DNA of 58,311 bases from Marinilabiliaceae bacterium JC017 (GCA_004296775.1 RHGE01000037.1:1-58311), one strand, 5' to 3'. Positions 45,495 through 53,826 are shown, counted from the stretch's first letter. Program-made: numbers and translations. The notes: a model not told the origin generated them from the sequence alone.

Positions 45495-46064
45495 TTATCT
45501 ATCCAGCCAGTTTTTTAACATTAATTTTCCGTGTTCTGTCAAGATGGATTCAGGATGAAATTGAACACCCCTGACATCATAGGTTTTATGCATGAGTCCC
45601 ATGATTTGTCCTTCCTGATCTTTTGCTGTTATGAGCAATTCGGCCGGTAGGTCCTTTTCATTAACCACCCATGAGTGGTAACGGCCGGCCAGGAATGTGT
45701 CCGGGATATTATTAAACAGGTATTCATTGCGGTTGACCACCGAGACCGGGGTTGCTACGCCATGGTATACTTTATTCAGGTTGTAGATGCTTCCGCCAAA
45801 TACTTCGGCAATGGCCTGACAGCCCAGGCAAACGCCAAAGATGGATTTGGATGCCGCATAAGTCTCAATGACTTCTTTAAGATTACCGGCTTCGTCGGGG
45901 ATACCAGGTCCGGGTGATAAAATAATTTTATCATAGGCTCCTACCTCTTCCAGGGGAATTTCGTCATTGCGATAAACATCAACCGGGGCATTAAGAATCT
46001 CTTCTGCATAATGCACCAGGTTATAGGTAAATGAATCGTAGTTATCTAATACTAATAGTTTCAT
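45495..46064 (-). CDS. trpG: Anthranilate synthase component II (glutamine amidotransferase)
   Basis: This 189-residue class I amidotransferase supplies ammonia to TrpE. It shows DNYDSFTYNLVHY, the oxyanion motif SPGPGIP, the nucleophile Cys79 in FGVCLGCQAIAEVFGG, and the His/Glu pair in VQFHPESIL. It begins 19 bp after the trpE stop. It may also serve p-aminobenzoate synthesis, as in many bacteria; no pabB is present here. Confidence 0.96.
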   Translation of the reverse strand: MKLLVLDNYDSFTYNLVHYAEEILNAPVDVYRNDEIPLEEVGAYDKIILSPGPGIPDEAGNLKEVIETYAASKSIFGVCLGCQAIAEVFGGSIYNLNKVYHGVATPVSVVNRNEYLFNNIPDTFLAGRYHSWVVNEKDLPAELLITAKDQEGQIMGLMHKTYDVRGVQFHPESILTEHGKLMLKNWLDR

Positions 46065-46083
46065 GGGTCTAATTTTTTATTGA

Positions 46084-47514
46084 TTAAAACTCTTTGGCCA
46101 GATCAATGGCTTTTTTTAAGGCGCCCAGTTTGTTGTTTACTTCATTCAATTCGTTTTCAACAACCGATTCAGATACTACACCTGCACCTGCTTGAAAGAA
46201 TAGTGTGTTGTCTTTACTCAGGAATGAGCGAATCATAATTGCCTGGTTAAAGCTGCCGTCAAAACCAATGTTGCCGATGCATCCGCCGTAATAACCCCGA
46301 TTTTGATTTTCTATTTCAGAGATTAATTCCATGGCTTTATATTTTGGTGCTCCGGATAAGGTGCCGGCCGGGAATGTGTCAGCCATCACCTGGCTGGTTG
46401 AAATATTTTCCTTCAATTGCCCGCTGACATCAGAAACAAGATGCAGAACGTGTGAATAGTATTGAATTTCCTTGTATGTGTTAACCGTCACCTTGTTGCA
46501 ATTACGACTTAAATCATTGCGGGCCAAATCGACCAGCATCACGTGCTCGGCATTTTCTTTTTTATCCTGGCTCAATTGAACTGCCAGTTCTTTATCTTTT
46601 TCATCGTCACCAGTGCGTTTAAAGGTGCCGGCAATGGGATTGATGGTTGCTTTTTTGTTATCAACAATTAATTGTGCTTCCGGTGATGAACCGAAAATCT
46701 TATAATTCCCATAATCAAAATAGAAAAGATAGGGAGACGGATTGATATTTCGAAGTGCCCGGTACACATTAAATTCATCACCTGAGAATTTTCTGGAGAA
46801 CTGACGCGAAAGAACAATTTGGAAGACATCCCCGCGGTAGCAGTGCTTTTTACCTTCCTCCACCATGGCCATGTATTGTTCATCAGTCAGATTCGATGAC
46901 TCAAGCGCATCGGGAGAGAAACTAAATGTTGGAATGGTTCTGCTGTAAAGGAGTTCAATCAATTTATCCGCTTGAGACGGTGCGTCTTTTTGCAGGTTTT
47001 CGATGAGGAACAACTGGTTGGTAAAGTGATTGAAGGCGATTATGTATTTGTAGAAGACATAGCGCATTTCCGGTATTTGGTAGTTCTCATTTTTTTGATC
47101 CGATAAGGTGATGTTTTCAAAATATTTAACGGAATCAAAGGCCGAATATCCAAAAAGGCCGTTGACTTTTATCGGACAATCACTGTCTTCAATATGAAAG
47201 GAAGCTAGAAATTCATTTAAAAGGTTAGGTAAATCTGTTTTTGTGTTGATGGCATACGTTTCTTGTTCTTTGGAGTTTGGCGCGCCAATTCTTACGCTTC
47301 CATTGTCTGCAATAAATTCATAGATGGGTTGAAGGCAGATGAATGACAGGGAGTTTCTGTCACCATGATAATCGGAGCTTTCCAAAAGAATGGTATTGGG
47401 GAACATATCTCTTAGTCTGAGATATATGCTGACTGGTGTTGTTACATCTGCAATGTTAGCAGGGATGCGTGTTGATTTGCTTTTGATATCGATTGTATTC
47501 ATGGTATGGTTCAT
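46084..47514 (-). CDS. trpE: Anthranilate synthase component I
   Basis: This 476-residue chorismate-utilising enzyme is the committed step of tryptophan synthesis. The feedback-binding LLES motif is at 43-46, the N-terminal domain extends to about 200, and the chorismate domain contains VFQIVLSRQFSRKF, INPIAGTFKRTG, MLVDLARNDLSR, PAGTLSGAPKYKAME and the closing AGAGVVSES. A second ATG at 47502 is possible. The gene starts 14 bp past the U tract of an attenuator hairpin, so transcription depends on Trp-tRNA supply as well as enzyme feedback. Confidence 0.97.
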   Translation of the reverse strand: MNHTMNTIDIKSKSTRIPANIADVTTPVSIYLRLRDMFPNTILLESSDYHGDRNSLSFICLQPIYEFIADNGSVRIGAPNSKEQETYAINTKTDLPNLLNEFLASFHIEDSDCPIKVNGLFGYSAFDSVKYFENITLSDQKNENYQIPEMRYVFYKYIIAFNHFTNQLFLIENLQKDAPSQADKLIELLYSRTIPTFSFSPDALESSNLTDEQYMAMVEEGKKHCYRGDVFQIVLSRQFSRKFSGDEFNVYRALRNINPSPYLFYFDYGNYKIFGSSPEAQLIVDNKKATINPIAGTFKRTGDDEKDKELAVQLSQDKKENAEHVMLVDLARNDLSRNCNKVTVNTYKEIQYYSHVLHLVSDVSGQLKENISTSQVMADTFPAGTLSGAPKYKAMELISEIENQNRGYYGGCIGNIGFDGSFNQAIMIRSFLSKDNTLFFQAGAGVVSESVVENELNEVNNKLGALKKAIDLAKEF

Positions 47515-47527
47515 TTTAGATGTTGAT

Positions 47528-47570
47528 AAAAAAAAAGAAGGCTTGCCGGGTGTCCGGCAAGCCTTCTTTT
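47528..47570 (-). terminator. trp attenuator terminator hairpin
   Basis: On the minus strand AAAAGAAGGCTTGCCGG (47570-47554) pairs perfectly with CCGGCAAGCCTTCTTTT (47549-47533) around ACAC. The U tract runs from 47536 to 47528. The 17-bp stem lies between the leader ORF and trpE. A competing pairing of its left arm (GGCTTGCC, 47563-47556) with an upstream GGCGATGGCC (47601-47592) can be drawn with a 2-nt bulge. Confidence 0.93.
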
Positions 47571-47602
47571 AGTTCGTATATAGATACATGGGGCCATCGC
47601 CT

Positions 47603-47665
47603 TCACCTCCCGGATGAAAGATACAAATGATGCCACCACCAAATATTTCGAGATATCAAATTCAT
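47603..47665 (-). CDS. trpL: trp leader peptide
   Basis: A 20-codon ORF starts at ATG 47665 and stops at TGA 47603. It contains three consecutive Trp codons (TGG x3 at 47641-47633) followed by two His codons. The sequence around them is RNIWWWHHLY. An A/G-rich stretch (AGAAAAGAA) precedes the start. The stop codon is immediately before the proposed antiterminator segment, as in the enterobacterial trp leader, so a ribosome reaching the stop would mask that segment and let the terminator form. Stalling at the Trp codons would free it. Confidence 0.88.
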   Translation of the reverse strand: MNLISRNIWWWHHLYLSSGR

Positions 47666-47688
47666 TTCTTTTCTGCGTTTATTGTTTG

Positions 47689-47720
47689 CAAATATTTTGA
47701 ATCTTTTTTTAATATCCAAA
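47689..47720 (-). promoter_or_regulatory. Candidate trp operon promoter
   Basis: TTTG at 47720-47717 and AATATTTG at 47696-47689 on the minus strand, 20 nt apart, fit the Bacteroidota -33/-7 promoter (TAnnTTTG) with one mismatch. Transcription would begin shortly before the leader ORF, leaving a 5' end of roughly 20 nt. Confidence 0.5.
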
Positions 47721-47846
47721 AAAAGTAATGAATTATTAATTTTTACCTGCTTTTTCAGACAGATTGCTGTGCGTTGTCATCTTTTGATATGATTTCTATT
47801 GGATTGTGTGCTGGCTGATGCTGCCAGCAGGTGTTTTGACGGCAAT

Positions 47847-47876
47847 AAAAAAGCCCAAAGAAAACATCTTTGGGCT
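47847..47876 (-). terminator. Terminator of grpE-dnaJ
   Basis: On the minus strand AGCCCAAAGA pairs with TCTTTGGGCT and is followed by six T. It starts 22 bp beyond the dnaJ stop. Confidence 0.9.
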
Positions 47877-47897
47877 GTGGGGTATAATGACAATATT

Positions 47898-49055
47898 TTA
47901 TTCAAAAATATTACGCATGCGGCTGAAGAAACTGTCTTTCTCGGCCTTGTCGGGATCGAAGGAACTGGATTCTTTTAGTTTTTCAACCATTTTCTTGTCT
48001 TCCTTTGATATGTCTTTAGGAATGTATACTTGTATCCTTACTAGAAGGTCTCCTTTGCCATAACCGTTAACTTCCGGCAGACCTTTCCCTCTTAAGCGTA
48101 GAATTTTTCCTGGCTGTGTTCCCGGATCAACTTTAACTTTTACTTTTCCGTCAACTGTTGGGATTTCAACTGGTGTTCCCATGATTGCATCAGGGATACT
48201 GACAAAAAGATTGTATATAAGGTTGTTGCCATCTCTTATCAGATCAGGATGTTGTTCTTCTTCAATGAGTAGGATCAAATCGCCGTTGATACCGCCCCGT
48301 CGGGCAGCATTTCCTTTTCCGGAAACTGACAGTTGCATCCCTTCTTCTACTCCGGCGGGAATGTTTAATGTGATGATTTCATCATCTCTTACAATCCCTT
48401 CACCAGCACATTGGGGACATTTATTGGTAATGATTTTTCCTTCACCACCACATGTCGGACAGGTGGAAGAAGTTTGCATTTGTCCCAGAATCGTGTTGGA
48501 AATCCGGGTTACCTGACCTGAGCCATGACATGTAGAACAGTTACTGTAAGAGGAACCATTTGCTGCTCCGGAACCGCTACAGTGCTTACACTCAACGTAC
48601 TTTTTAACCTTGATTTTTTTCTCAACACCATTGGCAATTTCCTGTAGGGTTAGTTTTACCTTTACCCGTAGGTTGGAACCTTTGTTTACGCGTCGGCCAC
48701 CGCGTGATGAGCCGCCAAAACCACCAAAGCCACCGAAACCGCTGAAGCCACCGCCAAAAATATCTCCAAAATGGGAGAAAATATCATCCATGCTCATGCC
48801 GCCACCGCCATAGCCGCCGCTTGCTGCACTACCTACACCGGCATGACCAAACTGGTCATAGCGTTGTCTCTTCTCAGCATTAGAAAGTACCTCATAGGCT
48901 TCTGCGGCTTCCTTGAACTTCTCTTCTGCGGCTTTGTCGCCCGGATTTTTATCCGGGTGAAACTTAATAGCTTTTTTACGATAAGCCTTTTTGATCTCGT
49001 CCTGTGAAGCACCTTTGGATACTTCTAATATTTCATAGTAATCTCGTTTCGACAT
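47898..49055 (-). CDS. dnaJ: Chaperone protein DnaJ
   Basis: This 385-residue type I Hsp40 stimulates DnaK ATPase. The J domain (1-70) has HPD at 33-35, a Gly/Phe-rich linker spans about 75-125, and four CxxCxGxG zinc repeats follow ([32 protein letters not shown]). The C-terminal substrate domains complete the length. It begins 15 bp after grpE; dnaK is not in the window. Confidence 0.97.
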   Translation of the reverse strand: MSKRDYYEILEVSKGASQDEIKKAYRKKAIKFHPDKNPGDKAAEEKFKEAAEAYEVLSNAEKRQRYDQFGHAGVGSAASGGYGGGGMSMDDIFSHFGDIFGGGFSGFGGFGGFGGSSRGGRRVNKGSNLRVKVKLTLQEIANGVEKKIKVKKYVECKHCSGSGAANGSSYSNCSTCHGSGQVTRISNTILGQMQTSSTCPTCGGEGKIITNKCPQCAGEGIVRDDEIITLNIPAGVEEGMQLSVSGKGNAARRGGINGDLILLIEEEQHPDLIRDGNNLIYNLFVSIPDAIMGTPVEIPTVDGKVKVKVDPGTQPGKILRLRGKGLPEVNGYGKGDLLVRIQVYIPKDISKEDKKMVEKLKESSSFDPDKAEKDSFFSRMRNIFE

Positions 49056-49070
49056 AATAAGATGTGGATT

Positions 49071-49688
49071 TTATTCTCCTATAACCACTTTAGAAAATCT
49101 GATAACTTTTTCGTTGAGTAAATATCCCTTTTCAACACAGTCGATGACTTTTCCTTTTAATTCATCTGCCGGTGCAGGGATTTTTGTGATGGCCTCATGT
49201 AAATCGGTATCAAACTCTTTCTCTTTGGCATCAATTTCTTTTATCCCTTGTTGTGAAAGGAAATCCTGGAATTTGTTATAGATAAGCTTGATACCCTCTT
49301 TGACTGCTTCAATATCTTTTGCTTCATCCAGGTGAGCAAGTGCACGGTCAAAATCATCAATGACTGGTAACAGAGATAATAAAATGGTTTCACCTGCCGA
49401 CTTCGTTAAATCCATTTTTTCCCGCAAGGTACGTTTGCGGTAATTATCATATTCTGCCGATAGTCTCAGGTATTTATCGTTTATATCGCTCAGTTTGATA
49501 TTAATCTCTTTAATTTTTTCATCACCAGTGGCTTCTTCCTCTGCTTTGGGTTGTTCCTCTTGCAGTGTTTCTTCCTCTTGCGGCGCGTCTTTCTCTTTTG
49601 TTTCAACCGCCTCTTCCTGGTTCACTGTTTGATCAGCTACTTTTTTTTCTTCTGTATCAACCGCTTTTTTAGATGATTTCTTTACCAT
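49071..49688 (-). CDS. grpE: Nucleotide exchange factor GrpE
   Basis: This 205-residue protein releases ADP from DnaK. The first 65 residues are charged and low in complexity (Glu/Lys-rich). The long helix INIKLSDINDKYLRLSAEYDNYRKRTLREK follows, with the signature beta domain at the end (KVIDCVEKGYLLNEKVIRFSKVVIG). It heads a two-gene operon with dnaJ. No CIRCE element is present upstream; TTGTCG-type motifs near the promoter are the only candidate control site. Confidence 0.95.
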   Translation of the reverse strand: MVKKSSKKAVDTEEKKVADQTVNQEEAVETKEKDAPQEEETLQEEQPKAEEEATGDEKIKEINIKLSDINDKYLRLSAEYDNYRKRTLREKMDLTKSAGETILLSLLPVIDDFDRALAHLDEAKDIEAVKEGIKLIYNKFQDFLSQQGIKEIDAKEKEFDTDLHEAITKIPAPADELKGKVIDCVEKGYLLNEKVIRFSKVVIGE

Positions 49689-49765
49689 GAATCAATGATT
49701 TTTTAGAAAGCAATAAAGCTCTTTTATGGTCTTATGAATAATATTCAGTATCAATTTTGTGTCGA

Positions 49766-49816
49766 CAAATTTATACAATTTCTTTGCCATAACCGTTGTC
49801 GGCGACAAATTGTCAT
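49766..49816 (-). promoter_or_regulatory. Candidate grpE promoter and TTGTCG motifs
   Basis: TAAATTTG (49773-49766, minus strand) matches TAnnTTTG exactly. CGACAAATT occurs on the plus strand at about 49764 and again at about 49803. The second copy is part of the dyad TTGTCGGCGACAA (49797-49809), directly followed by an overlapping ACAAATTGT dyad. No good -33 box was found. A regulator binding site is possible but unproven. Confidence 0.35.
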
Positions 49817-49853
49817 ATTTGGGTGAATTTTTATTAATAAATCTGTTAAAATG

Positions 49854-49889
49854 ACAAAGACAGTGTCATTTATGTGACACTGTCTTTGT
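49854..49889. other. Perfect 15-bp hairpin
   Basis: ACAAAGACAGTGTCA (49854-49868) pairs with TGACACTGTCTTTGT (49875-49889) around TTTATG. There is no proper T-run on either side. It lies between the TlpA-like gene (upstream in minus-strand order) and grpE, so it could end an RNA or be a protein-binding site. Confidence 0.6.
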
Positions 49890-50020
49890 TGATATAATTG
49901 TAATGAATGTTTTTAAAATCGTTCGTTAAACTTTTGTGATTATCTGAATGACAGCTTGAGATTATTTGGTGATCAAAACTTTCTTGGCGTTGTAAATGAG
50001 CCAGATGAGAATCAATCAAA

Positions 50021-50053
50021 AGTCTATCATCTGAAATCTGACGATCTATTGTT
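50021..50053 (+). repeat. Dispersed intergenic repeat R2, copy 7
   Basis: AGTCTATCATCTGAAATCTG followed by ACGATCTATTGTT. It lies immediately beyond the stop codon of the TlpA-like gene at 50055. Confidence 0.65.
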
Positions 50054-50054
50054 T

Positions 50055-50579
50055 TTATTTAAGCAAGTTATTAAGCATTTCATGTAATGCTTGTCCTCGC
50101 AGGTTAGTTGCAACAATTATGCCTTCACCATTGATCAGGAAGTTGGTAGGTATTCCTCTAACATGATAGATGGCAGCTGGTTTACTTTCCCATCCCTTTA
50201 AGTCACTCACGTGATATTCCCATGATAAATTATCGTCTTTTATTGCTTTAATCCAGGATGCCTGACTTTTATCAAGCGATACGCCAAAGACAGTAAAGCC
50301 GTTTCCTTCCTTGAAATTTTGGTTGTTAAATTTATTGTACGCACTTACTACATTGGGATTTTCACGTCTGCAAGGTCCGCACCAAGAGGCCCAAAAGTCA
50401 ATAAGTACCATTTTTCCTTTCAAAGAAGATAATGCTATTTCTTTTCCTTTAGGGTTCTTAAATTTCAAATCCGGGGCCTGGTTTCCAACTTTTAGTCCAA
50501 CTTTTACCTGACTATCGGATTCAATGCCAAATGATAACATGGCTAAGGTAACCCCAATTGTAAATAATATCCTTTTCAT
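50055..50579 (-). CDS. TlpA family thiol-disulfide oxidoreductase
   Basis: This 174-residue protein has a signal peptide (to about residue 22) and a TlpA/ResA-type thioredoxin fold. VGNQAPDLKFKNPKGKEIALSSLKGKMVLIDFWASWCGPCRRENP carries the active CGPC. GIPTNFLINGEGIIVATNLRG contains the cis-Pro loop (IPT). It acts in the periplasm, probably reducing cysteines of secreted or cytochrome proteins. A paralogue without CxxC lies upstream on the same strand, 409 bp away. Confidence 0.92.
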   Translation of the reverse strand: MKRILFTIGVTLAMLSFGIESDSQVKVGLKVGNQAPDLKFKNPKGKEIALSSLKGKMVLIDFWASWCGPCRRENPNVVSAYNKFNNQNFKEGNGFTVFGVSLDKSQASWIKAIKDDNLSWEYHVSDLKGWESKPAAIYHVRGIPTNFLINGEGIIVATNLRGQALHEMLNNLLK

Positions 50580-50667
50580 GCTTTTAACTTTGTTTGAAGG
50601 ATTAGTCGAAGATTAATCGCTGTCCTTACAATTTAATTTTATGAAACAGGAGAAAAATAGTAATAAG

Positions 50668-50984
50668 AAACTATGTTTTTTCAGAAGTACCCTGAAAAAA
50701 AAGCCTTTTCGAGGGATGTTGCCTTTAGTTTGTTGTTTTAACAAGATTCATTATACACCGCGGAGGCGCTGAGACGCAGAGATTATTCATCAATTGGGAG
50801 TTGAGATTGTTCTTTGGAAAATACAGGTTGTTTCAAAATATTTCTATCTGTTTCAATGTATCTCCATTTATCTCTAAGTGTTTCCATCTATTTTTCTCCT
50901 CTAACTTCTGATCTCTATCCTCTCTATATATTTCCATCTAATTTGAACAACATGTTGGTAAAAGTTGCTTCCTAAGTGCCTAAT
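50668..50984 (-). repeat. Modular intergenic element, copy C (inverted)
   Basis: On the minus strand R1 (ATTAGGCACTTAGGAAGCAA then TTTTACCAACATGTTGTTCA) begins at 50984, only 4 nt past the stop of the TlpA-like gene at 50989. R3 with its hairpin spans 50722-50668. The middle (50941-50839) shares a GATAGAAATA-rich module with copy D, and an R4 motif lies at about 50785-50755. Confidence 0.8.
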
Positions 50985-50988
50985 TGTA

Positions 50989-51519
50989 CTAATCTCTTTG
51001 CAGGAAGTTCAGAGAGGCGTGGACCTTGTCTATTTTATTGCTATTAACAACAATACGGCCGGTTCCATCGAGGAGGATGTTTTGTGGGGTTGAGATGTTA
51101 TACATTTGAGCAAGAGGACTACTTATTCCTTTGAAGTCACAAATGTGATAAAATGCATTAATTTGATCACGATCAATGGCTGAGTTCAGGGGGGCATGGA
51201 AGCGATCAAGGGATATGAAAACGACTTCAAATCCTTGTGCATTGAAAAAGTGGCTGTCTTTAAATTTAGAATAAAGATCAGTGATGACATGATTTTCAAT
51301 TCTTGATTGGGCATCATAGGAAGCCCAAAAATTGATGAGAATCATTTTGCCTCTTAAGGAATCTGAGACTAATTGGTCTCCGTTTATTAATGAAGCTTGA
51401 ATTATTGGTGCCTCATCTCCTATATTTAGTCCAATCCTTGGAATTTCTTTGTTGTTGTTAAACGACAAGAAACTCATTCCCGCTAATATAAGCACTAGTG
51501 TTAGCTTTAGCTTTTTCAT
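50989..51519 (-). CDS. TlpA-like protein lacking the CxxC motif
   Basis: This 176-residue protein has a signal peptide (residues 1-19) and a thioredoxin-like fold similar to its neighbour (GLNIGDEAPIIQASLINGDQLVSDSLRGKMILINFWAS). The active-site position reads YDAQ instead of CxxC, and the cis-Pro region reads ISTPQNILLDGTGRIVV. It therefore cannot do classic dithiol exchange. It could be a binding protein or a decaying paralogue; the intact frame favours a retained function. Confidence 0.8.
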   Translation of the reverse strand: MKKLKLTLVLILAGMSFLSFNNNKEIPRIGLNIGDEAPIIQASLINGDQLVSDSLRGKMILINFWASYDAQSRIENHVITDLYSKFKDSHFFNAQGFEVVFISLDRFHAPLNSAIDRDQINAFYHICDFKGISSPLAQMYNISTPQNILLDGTGRIVVNSNKIDKVHASLNFLQRD

Positions 51520-51823
51520 AGAGCTCTGTTTTAAGATAAAATCCGAAGTAAAGTTTGAAAAAAAAAATTGCGGTGTTAAGTAGTTTTAGATTAACCTGCC
51601 AGATAAAGTGATGAGTGGTTGAAAAACGCAAGCAAAAGTATGTCGTAAAACACAAATCGGCAAATTACTGTCTGTTGGAAAAATGATGATATTTTTTATA
51701 TTGGGGTAAAGGGATTGTAACCTTCAGAAAATCAAGCAAAAGAATATTTTATAGATGGATTTATTTGCGTTTGAAATGTTAATGAATTGAAAAAAACGAA
51801 ATATTCTAATCGTTAAAGAGAAT
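51520..51823. other. AT-rich spacer
   Basis: This spacer lies between murA (ending at 51886) and the CxxC-less TlpA-like gene. Apart from the terminator that follows it, I see no ORF, repeat or RNA gene. Confidence 0.35.
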
Positions 51824-51862
51824 AAAAAAAGCACTCAAGGGACAAATTCCTGCTTGAGTGCT
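51824..51862 (-). terminator. Terminator of the murA unit
   Basis: On the minus strand AGCACTCAAG pairs with CTTGAGTGCT around a 12-nt loop and seven T follow. It lies 24 bp past the murA stop. Confidence 0.9.
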
Positions 51863-51885
51863 AAAATTTCTTCTTGATTTATAGA

Positions 51886-53190
51886 TTAAAGCCTGGTGAT
51901 TTTTGCTCCTATTTTTCGAAGGCGTTCATCAATCCTTTCGTAACCTCTATCTATTTGTTCTATATTTTGTATCGTACTTTTGCCTTGTGCTGACAATGCT
52001 GCGATAAGCAGAGCTACGCCTGCTCTGATATCAGGCGATGTTAAGGTAGCTCCGCGCAATGAATTTTCCTTATTTAGACCAATTACGGTAGCTCTGTGTG
52101 GATCGCATAAAATGATGCGTGCACCCATGTCAATGAGCTTATCGACAAAGAACAGGCGGCTTTCAAACATTTTTTGATGAATAAGCACGCTTCCATTTGC
52201 TTGGATCGCAATCACCAGGAAAACACTGAGTAAGTCCGGTGTTAATCCCGGCCAGGGAGCATCTGCAATAGTCATGATGGATCCATCGATAAATGTTTCA
52301 ATGGAATAGTGGTCTTGTTTGGGAATATGGATATCATCACCAATAAACTCTATTTGAATACCCATTCTTTCGAAGGCAAGAGGGATAATTCCTAAATGCT
52401 CTTTCCCAACATTTTTTATGGTGATGCTGGAATTGGTCATTGCTGCCATGCCAATAAAGCTACCCACTTCAATCATGTCGGGTAAGATGGTATGCTGGCA
52501 GCCATCGAGTGATTCAACTCCTGTTATGGTTAATAAATTGGAGCCAGTACCTTGTATGTTTGCGCCCATTGCACTCAACATCTTACAAAGCTGTTGGACA
52601 TATGGCTCACAAGCGGCATTGTAAATAGTTGTTGTGCCTTTGGCTAAAACGGCTGCCATTATGATGTTTGCCGTTCCGGTAACTGATGCTTCATCCAATA
52701 GCATATAGGTACCATTGAGATTGGATGCCTCTACGGTATAAAATATTTCATCAGGATTGAAGTTGAATGTTGCACCGAGTTTTTCAAACCCAAAAAAATG
52801 GGTATCAAGGCGGCGGCGACCAATTTTATCTCCTCCCGGCTTGGGAAAATACGCTTTCCCAAAACGGGCTAATAGCGGTCCCATAATCATTATTGAACCT
52901 CTTAAGGCTGAGGCTTTTTTCTTAAATGACTCCGATTGAAGAAAATCAAGATTTACACTTTGCGCCTTGAAATGACAGGTGTGACGATTAGGCCGGTTAA
53001 TCTCAACTCCCATTTGACCTAATAGCTTAATTAAGTTGTTGACATCAAGGATGTCCGGGATGTTGTTTATAATGATTTCTTCGCTGGAAAGAAGAGTTGC
53101 ACAGATTACTTGTAAAGCTTCATTTTTTGCTCCCTGAGGGGTGATCTCCCCTTGTAGTTGATGACCACCTTCAATAACAAAACTACTCAT
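51886..53190 (-). CDS. murA: UDP-N-acetylglucosamine 1-carboxyvinyltransferase
   Basis: This 434-residue enzyme makes the first committed step of peptidoglycan synthesis in the cytoplasm. The N-terminal GGHQLQGEITPQGAKNEALQV and the EPT-synthase repeats are intact. The active-site loop reads PGGDKIGRRRLDTH: Asp121 stands where E. coli MurA has Cys115. Cys-to-Asp here is known to remove the site of fosfomycin attack while keeping activity. It lies 30 bp after the DUF4290 gene and is followed by a strong terminator. Confidence 0.95.
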   Translation of the reverse strand: MSSFVIEGGHQLQGEITPQGAKNEALQVICATLLSSEEIIINNIPDILDVNNLIKLLGQMGVEINRPNRHTCHFKAQSVNLDFLQSESFKKKASALRGSIMIMGPLLARFGKAYFPKPGGDKIGRRRLDTHFFGFEKLGATFNFNPDEIFYTVEASNLNGTYMLLDEASVTGTANIIMAAVLAKGTTTIYNAACEPYVQQLCKMLSAMGANIQGTGSNLLTITGVESLDGCQHTILPDMIEVGSFIGMAAMTNSSITIKNVGKEHLGIIPLAFERMGIQIEFIGDDIHIPKQDHYSIETFIDGSIMTIADAPWPGLTPDLLSVFLVIAIQANGSVLIHQKMFESRLFFVDKLIDMGARIILCDPHRATVIGLNKENSLRGATLTSPDIRAGVALLIAALSAQGKSTIQNIEQIDRGYERIDERLRKIGAKITRL

Positions 53191-53220
53191 TAGAAACGAT
53201 CTTTGGTTTGCAAAGTAATA

Positions 53221-53826
53221 TTAGGATTTTTCTCTGTCGCTGGTTCGTTTCTGTGGTCTTTTTTTTCTGCTGCGGTGGTTCGATTCTTTGTAATCAGGAA
53301 TCTTTAGGTTTTCATCAATGGTCAATTGATTATTTGATAGCATTTTAATGTCATTAAAGATGCGATCATCATTGACTGAATCTTTGTTCCAAAGATAAAG
53401 GGATTTTTTCATGTGGTTGGCGATCAGTAGAATCAGCTTCTTTTTCTCTTCGCCCTCTTCCATTTCGATCGCTTTCCCTATCAGTTCTTCCACTACTTTG
53501 CCATAATGACGATATCTTATCTTGCTTGTATTGTAAGGAAGTTTTGTTGGGCGGCGATACAAAATTGATGGTTCCGGCAATTTGTAGGGAAACTCGATGT
53601 CTATTTCGAAATTTGCCATTATTGCCAAATGGTCCCAAAGCTTATGTTTGAAGTCACTCACATCGCGTAAGTGCGGAAACATATTGCCCATAATGGCAAT
53701 AATCGATTTTGCCGACTTCGCTCTTTCCTCGGGGTCTTCAATCGCTTTGGCATAGTCAACCATCTTTTGAATATGGCGCCCATACTCAGGAAGAACCAAT
53801 TTCTTTCTATTGGAATTATAATCCAT
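53221..53826 (-). CDS. DUF4290 family protein
   Basis: This 201-residue cytoplasmic protein matches the Bacteroidota family DUF4290: MDYNSNRKKLVLPEYGRHIQKMVDYAKAIEDPEERAKSAKSIIAIMGNMFPHLRDVSDFKHKLWDHLAIMANFEIDIEFPY in outline. It has a highly basic tail (HRSRKKRPQKRTSDREK) that may bind nucleic acid. It is probably in one operon with murA 30 bp downstream. Function unknown. Confidence 0.85.
   Translation of the reverse strand: MDYNSNRKKLVLPEYGRHIQKMVDYAKAIEDPEERAKSAKSIIAIMGNMFPHLRDVSDFKHKLWDHLAIMANFEIDIEFPYKLPEPSILYRRPTKLPYNTSKIRYRHYGKVVEELIGKAIEMEEGEEKKKLILLIANHMKKSLYLWNKDSVNDDRIFNDIKMLSNNQLTIDENLKIPDYKESNHRSRKKRPQKRTSDREKS

Noticed and set aside
47390-47572. Plus-strand ORF across the trp leader
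   Set aside because: It is antisense to trpE and the attenuator and has no domain.
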